From: Chitinophaga sp. HK235
GTDB taxonomy: Bacteria; Bacteroidota; Bacteroidia; Chitinophagales; Chitinophagaceae
DNA length: 64,000 bases
Reading direction: 5' to 3'
Assembly: GCF_018255755.1 (NCBI RefSeq)
Contig: NZ_CP073766.1
Location: 8,058,501 to 8,122,500 of the forward strand
The notes under the pieces were generated by a model. It searched no databases. It saw only the letters and a program-made list of their open reading frames with translations, and was not told the origin of the DNA. Positions 33,901-40,684 of this stretch are shown here, one piece after another. The first letter of the stretch is position 1. Every line of letters starts with the position of its first letter. The position numbers and the translations under genes are program-made.

Positions 33901-34095
33901 ACTTACCGGGGACAGCTGCCTCAGCGGAGCCTGAAGCTGGAAGTATTCTCCAATACCCGTCCAAAGGCGGTAACGTTGAACGGCAAACCGCTGCGCTGGT
34001 CATTTGACTCCACTTGTAAAAAAGGTTGCATCTTTATCGATGCAGGCGTACTGGATATCTGTCAGTCCGCTGATATCCATCTGACGATTGAATAA
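30991..34095 (+). CDS. Secreted glycoside hydrolase family 31 with N-terminal LamG domain
   Basis: A 1034-residue exported alpha-glucosidase/xylosidase-like enzyme. The signal peptide ends at about residue 28 (ASAQ). A LamG/concanavalin-like domain covers about residues 30-215, then a CARDB-like beta domain, then the GH31 N-domain and (beta/alpha)8 barrel. The probable nucleophile is Asp657 in MKLDVAWV and the acid/base is Asp708 in VWSGDQSG. The C-terminal part is the usual beta-sandwich pair (DUF5110-like). The added LamG module suggests polysaccharide or host-glycan binding. It is monocistronic and ends at a strong bidirectional terminator. Confidence 0.9.
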   Translation: MNRISLKLMAIGCLLVALFAASSFNASAQYRLRFNGASNFVELNGKDLPPPYTVECLVSRNKVTTYSTLLTAGDYESGIRLEQYNNTNKIGLTQKGKFDVLFDYELPVGKLTHLALVADSTGTSLYIDGKFIQRIDKSIPLPRNQIGLDADGFGTLNATVDELRMWDTTLAPQAIARLAFKAVTDKDPAYNHLLHYYTFDEGSGNVVKDHKGTLNGKIFLATYEKVYPLDIAITNIVAPLNGKDHFSSKEPVIIRVTNLGTRPVASPVKIQYTLGYGSPVKTVTVPFNTQPLPPYAIRDIQLETADLSAKGIWPLEVKAILPGDENTGNNTLSTHLLLKKVPLTDIKKVAQKPGIIDFTLGNAFVQLQWVADDIYRLQVNSNGKFEAATRNGIVVWNGDKPVSYTLKDRKTFYEISTARVTLHVYKAPFRIAMYDKAGQLVMEETAPLSMGEYATQTLRRGPQDYFYGGGMQNGNFSHRDSIVNIRNNFGNWGANTTSNPAPFFVSTAGYGIFRNTFNKGTYDFRDTVVLQHEGYSLDAWYFYGPSLKTVLEQYTHVTGRPFMVPRWGLEFGDADCYNKKGVTGDVIKKVAEKYREQNIPGGWILPNDGYGCGYQGLDTVVQRLHQLGFYTGLWTENGVEKIKDEVGRLGTRCMKLDVAWVGPGYKWGLDGCRSAFNGIEQNADARGFVWCVAGWAGTQRYATVWSGDQSGNWEYIRFHIPTVIGSGLSGFNYATGDVDGIFKGSAKTYVRDMQWKCFTPVYMAISGWAKANKQPWAYGEPYTAINRKYMQLKMRLTPYMYSYCREAYETGTPVCRAMVLEYPQDPVTWGRETQYQFMSGQYLLVAPVYKDEEKRDSIYLPAGQWTDYDNGTAYQGGRWLNDFAAPLDKLPLFVKQGAIIPKYPAMLYDAEKPKDTLTLEIYPGADGHFKLYEDDGATLAYRKDNAYAYTNISSTTAGKEIRIKVAATTGTYRGQLPQRSLKLEVFSNTRPKAVTLNGKPLRWSFDSTCKKGCIFIDAGVLDICQSADIHLTIE

Positions 34096-34109
34096 TACTC
34101 CCGAATAAA

Positions 34110-34156
34110 AACGAAGAAGCCGTCCCAATAAATGAAGGGACGGCTTCTTCGTTTTT
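34110..34156. terminator. Strong bidirectional terminator between convergent genes
   Basis: A perfect 17-bp stem, AACGAAGAAGCCGTCCC with GGGACGGCTTCTTCGTT, has a 10-nt loop and T-runs on both strands. It separates the GH31 gene (plus) from the SDR gene (minus). Confidence 0.93.
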
Positions 34157-34177
34157 TACAAACTCAGGAGAACATAA

Positions 34178-34930
34178 TCAGAATGGGTGATGACGTAATC
34201 CGCCATCCACTGTGGCCACAGTGCCGGTGATATATCGTGCGCGGGGCGATACCAGGAAAACGGCCATGTTGGCCATATCCTGCGGTTCACCGAAATCACC
34301 CAGCGGGATGGCCTGTGCAACGAATTTACTGCGTTCTTCTCCCGGGAAGAAGCGGCGTATATTGTTAGTATCTATGAGTCCGGGCTGCAGGCTGTTGACC
34401 CTGATACCGTGTTTGCCCAGCTGTGCGGCCAGCTGTTTGGCCCATACAACTCCGGCTGCTTTGACTACTGCAGAAGCATTTACTTCCCTTAATTCATACG
34501 AACTGGAGATGTTCAGAATAGCTCCCTGTTTGCGTTCTATCATATGAGGCAGGAGTTGCTGCGTGAGTTGACGGTGCCGGTCGAAGTCCAGTGTCATGGC
34601 TGCGGACCATTCATCATCCGGCCCAACAACATCCAGCGGACGGCTGCGGCCTGCATTATTGATGAGAATATCAACCTGTCCCAGGCTGGACAGTGCTGCT
34701 GCGGCAATTTTCTCTGGTGCATCCGGTGCAACGAAATCCTGCACTAACAGTACCGGCTCTACGCCGCCGGCGGCTATTACTTCTTCTTTAAGGCTGTTCA
34801 GTAAATCTTCGTTTCTCGCTACCGCTAAAACTTTTACACCTTCGATAGCTAATTCCTGAGTGATGGCTCTTCCGATTCCCTGGCTGGCACCGGTTACTAT
34901 AGCGGTTTTTCCTTTTAAATACAAGTCCAT
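34178..34930 (-). CDS. SDR family oxidoreductase
   Basis: A classical short-chain dehydrogenase of about 250 residues. It has TGASQGIGRAI (cofactor loop), NNAG, and LNISSSYELREVNASAVVKAAGVVWAKQ read in blocks. The normal active-site YxxxK is not clear: the Ser is followed by SAVVKAA, so the Tyr seems replaced. Then come RVNSLQPGLIDT and ITGTVATVDGG. The ATG at 34930 is preferred to 34954 because it begins MDLYLKGKTAIVTGA. It is divergent from an HxlR regulator, a common pairing that suggests HxlR control by a reactive or phenolic compound. Confidence 0.85.
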   Translation of the reverse strand: MDLYLKGKTAIVTGASQGIGRAITQELAIEGVKVLAVARNEDLLNSLKEEVIAAGGVEPVLLVQDFVAPDAPEKIAAAALSSLGQVDILINNAGRSRPLDVVGPDDEWSAAMTLDFDRHRQLTQQLLPHMIERKQGAILNISSSYELREVNASAVVKAAGVVWAKQLAAQLGKHGIRVNSLQPGLIDTNNIRRFFPGEERSKFVAQAIPLGDFGEPQDMANMAVFLVSPRARYITGTVATVDGGLRHHPF

Positions 34931-35019
34931 AATTCTTCTTTTTTTTTGATTCAAAAATCCTGTTCTGAATTTTTATGCAAAGTAAATTGTTGTCATTAAT
35001 TTTATAGCTTGTGTAATCA

Positions 35020-35038
35020 TTTGTACGCTACGAACAAA
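35020..35038. promoter_or_regulatory. Candidate HxlR operator between SDR and hxlR genes
   Basis: TTTGTACG-CTA-CGAACAAA is an inverted repeat with 8-bp arms and one mismatch, 11 bp before the regulator start. HxlR proteins bind such dyads between divergent genes. Assignment rests on position and symmetry only. Confidence 0.45.
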
Positions 35039-35048
35039 CATGTAAGTA

Positions 35049-35402
35049 ATGGCAGCCAGGAAGAAAAATTCTACGTATACACTTAATGAACAATCACTTA
35101 TCGAATGTGATCTCAGTTTTGCTGTGAACAAGATAGGCGGACGATGGAAGCTACAGATCATCAGTATGCTGGAAGACGGGAAACACAGATATGGTGAGAT
35201 AAAGAAAGAATTCTCACATATTACGGAACGTATGCTGACCTTGCAATTACGGGCTTTGGAGGAAGATGGAATTATCAAGCGTACCGTCTACGCAGAAGTG
35301 CCGCCAAGGGTAGAGTATGAACTCACAGAAGCCGCATTGGAACTGATCCCGATTTTAAAACTACTAAGCGAATGGGGTAGCAGAAACCGGCCTCACAGTT
35401 GA
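35049..35402 (+). CDS. HxlR-family winged-helix transcriptional regulator
   Basis: A 117-residue DNA-binding protein. Typical HxlR sequence runs from CDLSFAVNKIGGRWKLQIISML through RYGEIKKEF, ITERMLTLQLRALEEDGIIKR and VPPRVEYELTEAA. Note that the usual N-terminal Cys near the IxGKW motif is present (Cys21 region), as in redox- or aldehyde-sensing members. It is probably a repressor of the divergent SDR gene and possibly of itself, through the dyad at 35020-35038. The BOF protein gene follows after 50 bp. Confidence 0.9.
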   Translation: MAARKKNSTYTLNEQSLIECDLSFAVNKIGGRWKLQIISMLEDGKHRYGEIKKEFSHITERMLTLQLRALEEDGIIKRTVYAEVPPRVEYELTEAALELIPILKLLSEWGSRNRPHS

Positions 35403-35452
35403 ACAATTGATCCTCAAAACTGTTTAGCAGCTAACGAACCAACAGGATCCGT

Positions 35453-35782
35453 ATGAAGTGTCTGTTATTTTGTTTGTTGTTGCCATGTTTGTTTTTTCAG
35501 CATAAGCAGTATTACACGATCGGCGAGGTATTAAAAAATGCCCGTCAGCTAACCCACGACAGTGTGACTGTCAGGATCCGCGGATATATTACCGGGAAGG
35601 TCAATAGGTCAACATATCTTTTTGAAGACAGAACAGCTGAAATAAAAGTGGATATCCCGGATAAATTTCTTCCTTCCAAACCCTTTAATGACAAGGATGA
35701 AGTGATCATTGAAGCGTTGGTGCAGTACGAAATAAACAAGCCGGTCACCCTGATGGCAAACCGGCCTGTTGTCAATGATTAG
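35453..35782 (+). CDS. BOF (bacterial OB-fold) domain exported protein
   Basis: A 109-residue protein with a hydrophobic N-terminus (about residues 3-16, a signal peptide or anchor). The domain that follows resembles YgiW/YdeI-like OB folds: YYTIGEVLKNARQLTHDSVTV, then RIRGYITGKV, YLFEDRTAEIKVDIPDK, VIIEALVQYE. BOF proteins are usually periplasmic and linked to stress, with an unknown ligand. It lies 10 bp from the end of the convergent TauE gene. Confidence 0.65.
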   Translation: MKCLLFCLLLPCLFFQHKQYYTIGEVLKNARQLTHDSVTVRIRGYITGKVNRSTYLFEDRTAEIKVDIPDKFLPSKPFNDKDEVIIEALVQYEINKPVTLMANRPVVND

Positions 35783-35792
35783 TTATTGATGA

Positions 35793-36764
35793 TTATAGTA
35801 TTTTAAAGAGAAAGGCGTAGATACTCTTGACGCTGGCAGCGATTACGATCACGGCTACCGCCACCATGATAGTTTTAGCAGATATTTTATTGGATACTCT
35901 CGCCGCGATCGGAGACGCAATGGCGCTGCCGATCACCAGTCCCAGTACGGCATCCCAGTGTACATAGGATAAAGCCGCCACAAAGGTGAGGGAGCTCAGC
36001 ATGGCAATGAAAAAGCGGGTAGCCTTCACCGTGCCCAGGGAAAAACGCGGGTGTCTGCCTCCGGCGATGAGGGAGGACAATACGATAGATCCCCAGCCTC
36101 CGCCGCCGATTGCATCGATGAAGCCGCCACCGAAGCCCAGAAATCCAATCCTTTTTATTTTTTTTGAGACCTGTTTTTCTTTTTGTGCCCTGATGGCTCT
36201 TTTGAAGATAACGGAGCCGAGTATCAGCGTATACAGGGAAACAACCGGTTTGGTATACATCGAATAATGCTCCAGGGAAGAAAGGAGATAGGCACCGATG
36301 ACTGCACCGGTAATACCCGGTATGATCAGTATTTTAAACAGCTTTTTATTGACATTCCCCATCCTGAAGTGCATCCATCCGGCAATTCCGTTACTAAGTA
36401 TTTCGGAAATATGTACTGCCGTGCTGGCTGATGCGGGCGGGATACCCATGCTCAGGGAAAAAGTGGTGGAGGTAATGCCGTACGACATACCGATGGCACC
36501 GTCAATCATGGCAAAAATAAATCCGGCAATCAGAAAGTAATAAAAGGTAGAAGGTACATCTTCAACATGCGTCCTGAATTCCGGTACCAGGTACCATACC
36601 AATGTAAGGGTGATGGCAAGGAGTATAAAGCCTGTCAACCAATATATCCATCGCTGCTTTTTCACCGCGGTACTGTCGGCAACGGTACCTCTCACAATCA
36701 GTGGTGGTAAGGCCGCTTGTTCTGCCGGCGCCGTGGTGACGAGTGTTTGTGTTTCTTTCTCCAT
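35793..36764 (-). CDS. TauE/SafE-family sulfite or sulfonate exporter
   Basis: A membrane permease of about 323 residues with about eight hydrophobic helices. It has repeated family motifs such as DGAIGMSYGITSTTFSL near the first repeat and LGFGGGFIDAIGGGGWGSIV in the second. A hydrophilic N-terminal tail of about 35 residues precedes the first helix. The frame is open to 36797, but the ATG at 36764 (MEKETQ) is as plausible and is used here. The substrate is likely a sulfur oxyanion or organosulfonate. Direct evidence is lacking. Confidence 0.82.
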   Translation of the reverse strand: MEKETQTLVTTAPAEQAALPPLIVRGTVADSTAVKKQRWIYWLTGFILLAITLTLVWYLVPEFRTHVEDVPSTFYYFLIAGFIFAMIDGAIGMSYGITSTTFSLSMGIPPASASTAVHISEILSNGIAGWMHFRMGNVNKKLFKILIIPGITGAVIGAYLLSSLEHYSMYTKPVVSLYTLILGSVIFKRAIRAQKEKQVSKKIKRIGFLGFGGGFIDAIGGGGWGSIVLSSLIAGGRHPRFSLGTVKATRFFIAMLSSLTFVAALSYVHWDAVLGLVIGSAIASPIAARVSNKISAKTIMVAVAVIVIAASVKSIYAFLFKIL

Positions 36765-37068
36765 TTTGTTCCCAACCAAATTCTTCACAAAATACATAAA
36801 CTCTATGAGATTAGTAGACTATATAACATATTTTTTTGGGAGAATGTTTATGCTCATTAGCTGAAAAGAGTAAGCGAAACGGTTACCCATATATCAATAT
36901 TGTCAGGGCAAGCCGGGGGAAAACAGATCCGGAAGAGGTTTATTTACCTGCTAAAATGCTTTGCTGTACTCGTTTTTGACGTTTGGGTATGATGCCTGCA
37001 GATGAGAAAAAGCAACACATCATAATTGATTTGCCTATATTTGGCTTTGCGAACCAATTACCATATAC
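36765..37068. other. 304-bp intergenic region upstream of the CorC-like gene
   Basis: No convincing gene is seen. The only recognisable element is TATATTTG (37036-37043), a TAnnTTTG -7 box 25 bp before the CorC-like start codon. No TTTG lies at the proper -33 distance, so the promoter is incomplete or non-standard. The rest is AT-rich and without strong hairpins. Confidence 0.5.
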
Positions 37069-38355
37069 ATGCTTTTGCAAGTTTTTCTGACTTTTTTTCT
37101 TGTTTTATTAAATGGGTTTTTTGTAGCGGCAGAATTTGCCATTGTCAAAGTACGATCTTCACAGATTAACAGTAAAGGAGGCCTGACAAGAGCTTCCACC
37201 GCAGCTAAACATATTTTAAGCAATCTTGATGGATACCTGGCTGCCACTCAGTTGGGTATCACCCTGGCCTCTCTGGGCCTTGGATGGGTGGGAGAATCAG
37301 TTGTCACTACGCTGATACTCAGGCTGATGGAGGCGCTTCACATCAGTGTCACTGAAACCACCGCCCACAGTATTGCCATTCCTGTTGCTTTTCTGACTAT
37401 TACGATCCTTCATATCGTTTTTGGTGAGCTGGCGCCTAAATCCATGGCCATCCGTAAGCCACTGCCTACCACACTCACGGTGGCACTGCCACTCCGTTTC
37501 TTTTTTGTTATTTTCAGGCCCTTTATCTGGCTGTTAAATGGTCTGGCCAATAGTATCCTCCGTATGGCAGGATTAACGCCTGTAGGTGAGTCTGAAATTC
37601 ACTCTGAAGAGGAATTGAAACTCATCATCTCTGAAAGCCAGGAAGGTGGTGCCATTGAAGAAACCGAACGCGAGCTGATACAAAACGTCTTCGAATTCGA
37701 TGACAGCCGTGTAAAAGAAATCCTGATACACCGGAAAGACATCTCTGCCCTCGATATCAGCCAGCCCTTCCAGCAGCTGGTAGACCAGGTAATCAAAGAT
37801 GGCTATTCCCGCTATCCGGTTTACAACAATTCACTCGACGAACTGAAAGGTGTTATCTATACCAAAGACCTCGTTAGAGGGGTACTGGAAAAAACACTCA
37901 ACAATATCCAGGACATTCTGAAACCTTGTTTTTATGTGCCCGACAGCATGAAAATCAAGGACCTCCTGCGTACTTTCCAGAGCCAGCGCCTGCAGATGGC
38001 CATCGTAACCAATGAATTTGGTGATACCGAAGGAATTGTGACCATGGAGGATATTCTGGAAGAACTGGTAGGGGATATCCAGGATGAACACGATCAGGAA
38101 ACTCCTATCGTGGAGAAAAAAGAAGAAAACATCTACCTCGTGGATGCCCATGAATACCTCGCAGATATCAACGAGCTGCTGCCGGTGCCACTGCCGGAAA
38201 GTGAACATTATGAAACCCTCTCCGGTTTGATAAACTACACCCATGGTAACATCCCGAGGGAAGGAGATGTGTTGATTATTGAAAACTATGAAGTGCTGAT
38301 TCTGAAGATGTTCCGAAGCTCTGTTGAAAAAGCACGTTTAACGCTGATCCGATAA
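37069..38355 (+). CDS. CNNM/CorC-family (HlyC/CorC) membrane transporter
   Basis: A 428-residue protein. An N-terminal DUF21/CNNM membrane domain (residues 1 to about 190) has LNGFFVAAEFAIVKVR, LGWVGE and FGELAPKSMAIRKP. A CBS pair (about 205-330) has VYNNSLDELKGVIYTKDL, and a C-terminal CorC_HlyC domain has ETLSGLINY and PREGDVLIIE. Members handle Mg2+ or other divalent cations, often in efflux. The older hemolysin label is not meaningful here. The pirin gene follows after 11 bp and may be cotranscribed. Confidence 0.9.
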   Translation: MLLQVFLTFFLVLLNGFFVAAEFAIVKVRSSQINSKGGLTRASTAAKHILSNLDGYLAATQLGITLASLGLGWVGESVVTTLILRLMEALHISVTETTAHSIAIPVAFLTITILHIVFGELAPKSMAIRKPLPTTLTVALPLRFFFVIFRPFIWLLNGLANSILRMAGLTPVGESEIHSEEELKLIISESQEGGAIEETERELIQNVFEFDDSRVKEILIHRKDISALDISQPFQQLVDQVIKDGYSRYPVYNNSLDELKGVIYTKDLVRGVLEKTLNNIQDILKPCFYVPDSMKIKDLLRTFQSQRLQMAIVTNEFGDTEGIVTMEDILEELVGDIQDEHDQETPIVEKKEENIYLVDAHEYLADINELLPVPLPESEHYETLSGLINYTHGNIPREGDVLIIENYEVLILKMFRSSVEKARLTLIR

Positions 38356-38366
38356 AAACTGTCATT

Positions 38367-39230
38367 ATGGAAAAGAAAATCCTGCATGTGCTGGAAGGCC
38401 GGGAGAAACGGATTACAGACACAGAAGTGGTTAGACAGTCACTGCCTACGATGCAGTTTCGTTTTGCTAATCCATTTATTGTGGTGCATCATATGCCCGC
38501 AAAATATTTCGCACCGGGATCTCCGGAAGACAGACTGCACCCCCATCCGCACCGCGGTTTTGCTCCGGTGACGTTTATGTTGCAGGGGCAAGGCTATCAC
38601 CGCGATAATGCCGGCAACGCCATGACAGTTACAGCCGGTGATGTACAATGGATGTTTGCAGGTAAAGGGATACTTCATAGTGAAGGCCCTTCGGAAGATT
38701 TTCTCAGAGAAGGCGGTACCTATGAACTGCTGCAGCTCTGGTTCAACGTGCCAGCAGCCCGTAAAGGCGAAAATCCATATTATCAGTATGTAAAGGGTAC
38801 AGACATGCCTCCTGTGGCCCAGGCAGACGGGGTATCACTAACCCTCGTCAGCGGTAACTATGAAGGCAAAACAGGTCCGCTGCAGAATTATACGCCCATC
38901 ACTGCCATCTGGGGCAGCATACAGGCCGGTAAAAAGGTAACGCTAAAGGCTACACCGGGTTACTGGACTTTGCTGTACGCAATAGACGGACAAATCACCG
39001 TCAATGGAACTACTGTCAACGGATACCACCTGGTGGTATTTGATAAGGACGATGCCAGCCCCGACATACAGATCACTGCCGATGAAACAACCCGCCTGCT
39101 TTATCTCTGTGCAGAGCCTATCAATGAGCCTATAGCGGCAAAAGATAATTTTGTGATGAATACGGCTGAAGAAATAGAACAAGCCTTTGCTGATTATAAG
39201 AATGGACTTTTTGGCACGCTGGAAGCCTGA
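38367..39230 (+). CDS. Pirin family bicupin protein
   Basis: A 287-residue pirin. The metal-binding motif in the N-terminal cupin includes HPHPHRGFAPVTFML near residue 52, and VQWMFAGKGILHSE. The C-terminal cupin (about residues 165-260) appears without metal ligands. Some bacterial pirins are quercetinases and others bind partner enzymes or regulators. The role here is unknown. It starts 11 bp after the CorC-like gene. Confidence 0.88.
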   Translation: MEKKILHVLEGREKRITDTEVVRQSLPTMQFRFANPFIVVHHMPAKYFAPGSPEDRLHPHPHRGFAPVTFMLQGQGYHRDNAGNAMTVTAGDVQWMFAGKGILHSEGPSEDFLREGGTYELLQLWFNVPAARKGENPYYQYVKGTDMPPVAQADGVSLTLVSGNYEGKTGPLQNYTPITAIWGSIQAGKKVTLKATPGYWTLLYAIDGQITVNGTTVNGYHLVVFDKDDASPDIQITADETTRLLYLCAEPINEPIAAKDNFVMNTAEEIEQAFADYKNGLFGTLEA

Positions 39231-39263
39231 CGTATAGCACTACATAAAAGAACCTTGCATAAA

Positions 39264-39288
39264 AAAGCCCTGGCAAAACCAGGGCTTT
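39264..39288 (-). terminator. Terminator between pirin gene and small minus-strand gene
   Basis: The 10-bp stem AAAGCCCTGG/CCAGGGCTTT has a 5-nt loop. On the minus strand it is followed by a run of T, so it mainly serves the 39297-39581 gene. It may also stop transcripts from the plus strand. Confidence 0.8.
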
Positions 39289-39296
39289 CAGCTAGT

Positions 39297-39581
39297 TTAC
39301 ATGATGGCACTATGTTTCCGCATAGAATCTCTATTCTCTTTCTTCAGGTCCTTTTTCTTGTCTTTCATTTCTTTCTTTTTCATTTTCATACTTCGGGGAC
39401 TAACGCTATCCCGCATTTTGGGAGGAAATGTGTCCTGAAACAGTTTCAATCCACTTGACTGTTTTACCAGTTCATTTTCATCCACTGGGTTGGCTTGTAA
39501 TCGACGGTCCAGGTTACTCTGCAGCAGGAAGAATACGGCCAGGACCATCATCAGCCCGATTGTAGCCGGAAGATTCTTCAT
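39297..39581 (-). CDS. Small membrane-anchored, Lys-rich hypothetical protein
   Basis: A 94-residue protein with one N-terminal hydrophobic segment (residues 6-21). After a short linker comes a highly charged Lys/Met/Asp/Glu-rich tail (MKMKKKEMKDKKKDLKKE). No family was recognised. A terminator directly follows it, which supports a real transcription unit. It is probably anchored in the inner membrane with the basic tail free. Confidence 0.5.
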   Translation of the reverse strand: MKNLPATIGLMMVLAVFFLLQSNLDRRLQANPVDENELVKQSSGLKLFQDTFPPKMRDSVSPRSMKMKKKEMKDKKKDLKKENRDSMRKHSAIM

Positions 39582-39855
39582 AAAAACTATTTTAATACTG
39601 CAGAATGCATGACAGATATCGTGCTGAATTTAACCCTGCAGGGGTAGGGCATGGTATAATGTCCTGATAATAGTTGAGTTGTGTCGGCATAAAAATCACG
39701 AAGCAGAGGCTGATCCCCGGGCATAGTGTGGATTTTGACCGTCATTAAGTGGAAGCCCTGAGACAGGAGCAGCCAGTATACCTTCATGCACACCGGACCA
39801 TCAGTAAGGCACTGCTTTTGTGGCATTTTCAGTATTGATCATCAAATCTCAGATT

Positions 39856-40032
39856 ATGAAAAATACGAGAAATGAAAATACCCATCAAAGTAAACAACAA
39901 CCTATTAGCAATATGCCTAAGCCGGAAATCAGAGACAACCTCGACAGCCGTAAAAATGAAGAACAGGATTTTAAAGGAACAGATACCACCCACAACCGTA
40001 AAGAGCATAAATCCGAGAAGCACAAACATTAA
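39856..40032 (+). CDS. Small hydrophilic protein of Bacteroidetes type
   Basis: A 58-residue, strongly polar protein, best started at ATG 39856 rather than the upstream ATG at 39820. The core IRDNLDSRKNEEQDFKGTDTTH is followed by a Lys/His tail. Similar short 'DNLDSR...EQDFKG' proteins are familiar from Bacteroidetes genomes, but I know no function for them. It lies 3 bp upstream of a lipoprotein gene, so the two are probably cotranscribed. Confidence 0.55.
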   Translation: MKNTRNENTHQSKQQPISNMPKPEIRDNLDSRKNEEQDFKGTDTTHNRKEHKSEKHKH

Positions 40033-40035
40033 ATA

Positions 40036-40641
40036 ATGAAATCCTTACAGCCCTGGTGGCTAATGGTTCTTTTAGTGATACTCGCAGCGGCCTGCGGTGG
40101 CGGGAATAAGAAAAAGAACCAAGCAAATAAGATGCAGCACGTTACACCTGAAAAGAAAGTTACACGCTGCCTGGACACTATTTTTCACGAATATCATTTC
40201 AATATTTTTACCCGTGGAGATGCTACCATGAGAAACCTTTTTGTCAGCATAGGGTCTGTCAAAGATACTACCAGGGCCGACACCGTGGTGGAAAAAGATA
40301 TCAAGGGTACTGTTGCGAACGTAACAGTGGCCGATCTGGATAATGATGGAAAACCGGAGGTATATGTGTTTACTACCTCTTCAGGCTCAGACCAGTACGG
40401 GAAAGTATACGGATTGGTCATTATGGACGGGAGTGCTGTAGAAATCAATACGGACGCGATCGACAGCCTGGCTGAAAAAGATTACAGAGGCCGGGATTCC
40501 TTTTATGTAAGCGGAAAGGAACTGGTTCGTACCTTCCCGGCTTTCCGGGGAGAAGAGGACGTTGAACTAAAATCTGACTCCATACGTATGGTACACTACA
40601 AACTGATAAAATCCGGCAATACCTATGTACTGAAAGAATAA
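40036..40641 (+). CDS. Putative lipoprotein with FG-GAP-like repeat motif
   Basis: A 201-residue exported protein. The signal sequence ends in the lipobox LAAAC (Cys20), followed by GGGNKKKN. The middle has VTVADLDNDGKPEVYVFT, a Ca-binding-like DxDxDGxxD loop resembling VCBS/FG-GAP repeats, but only one copy. The function is unknown. It is probably attached to the outer or inner membrane facing the periplasm. A terminator directly follows the stop codon. Confidence 0.65.
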   Translation: MKSLQPWWLMVLLVILAAACGGGNKKKNQANKMQHVTPEKKVTRCLDTIFHEYHFNIFTRGDATMRNLFVSIGSVKDTTRADTVVEKDIKGTVANVTVADLDNDGKPEVYVFTTSSGSDQYGKVYGLVIMDGSAVEINTDAIDSLAEKDYRGRDSFYVSGKELVRTFPAFRGEEDVELKSDSIRMVHYKLIKSGNTYVLKE

Positions 40642-40675
40642 GGGCTGACCAGTGAACTGATCAGCCCTCAGCTTT
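40641..40675 (+). terminator. Hairpin terminator after the lipoprotein gene
   Basis: AGGGCTGA (40641-40648) pairs with TCAGCCCT (40661-40668). An inner CAGT/ACTG stem extends it, and a short T-run follows. It lies between convergent genes. Confidence 0.7.
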
Positions 40676-40684
40676 TATGAACCA

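Noticed and set aside
39587..39826. 79-residue minus-strand open frame in the gap between small genes
   Set aside because: No motif, no recognisable composition, no promoter or terminator. Probably chance.
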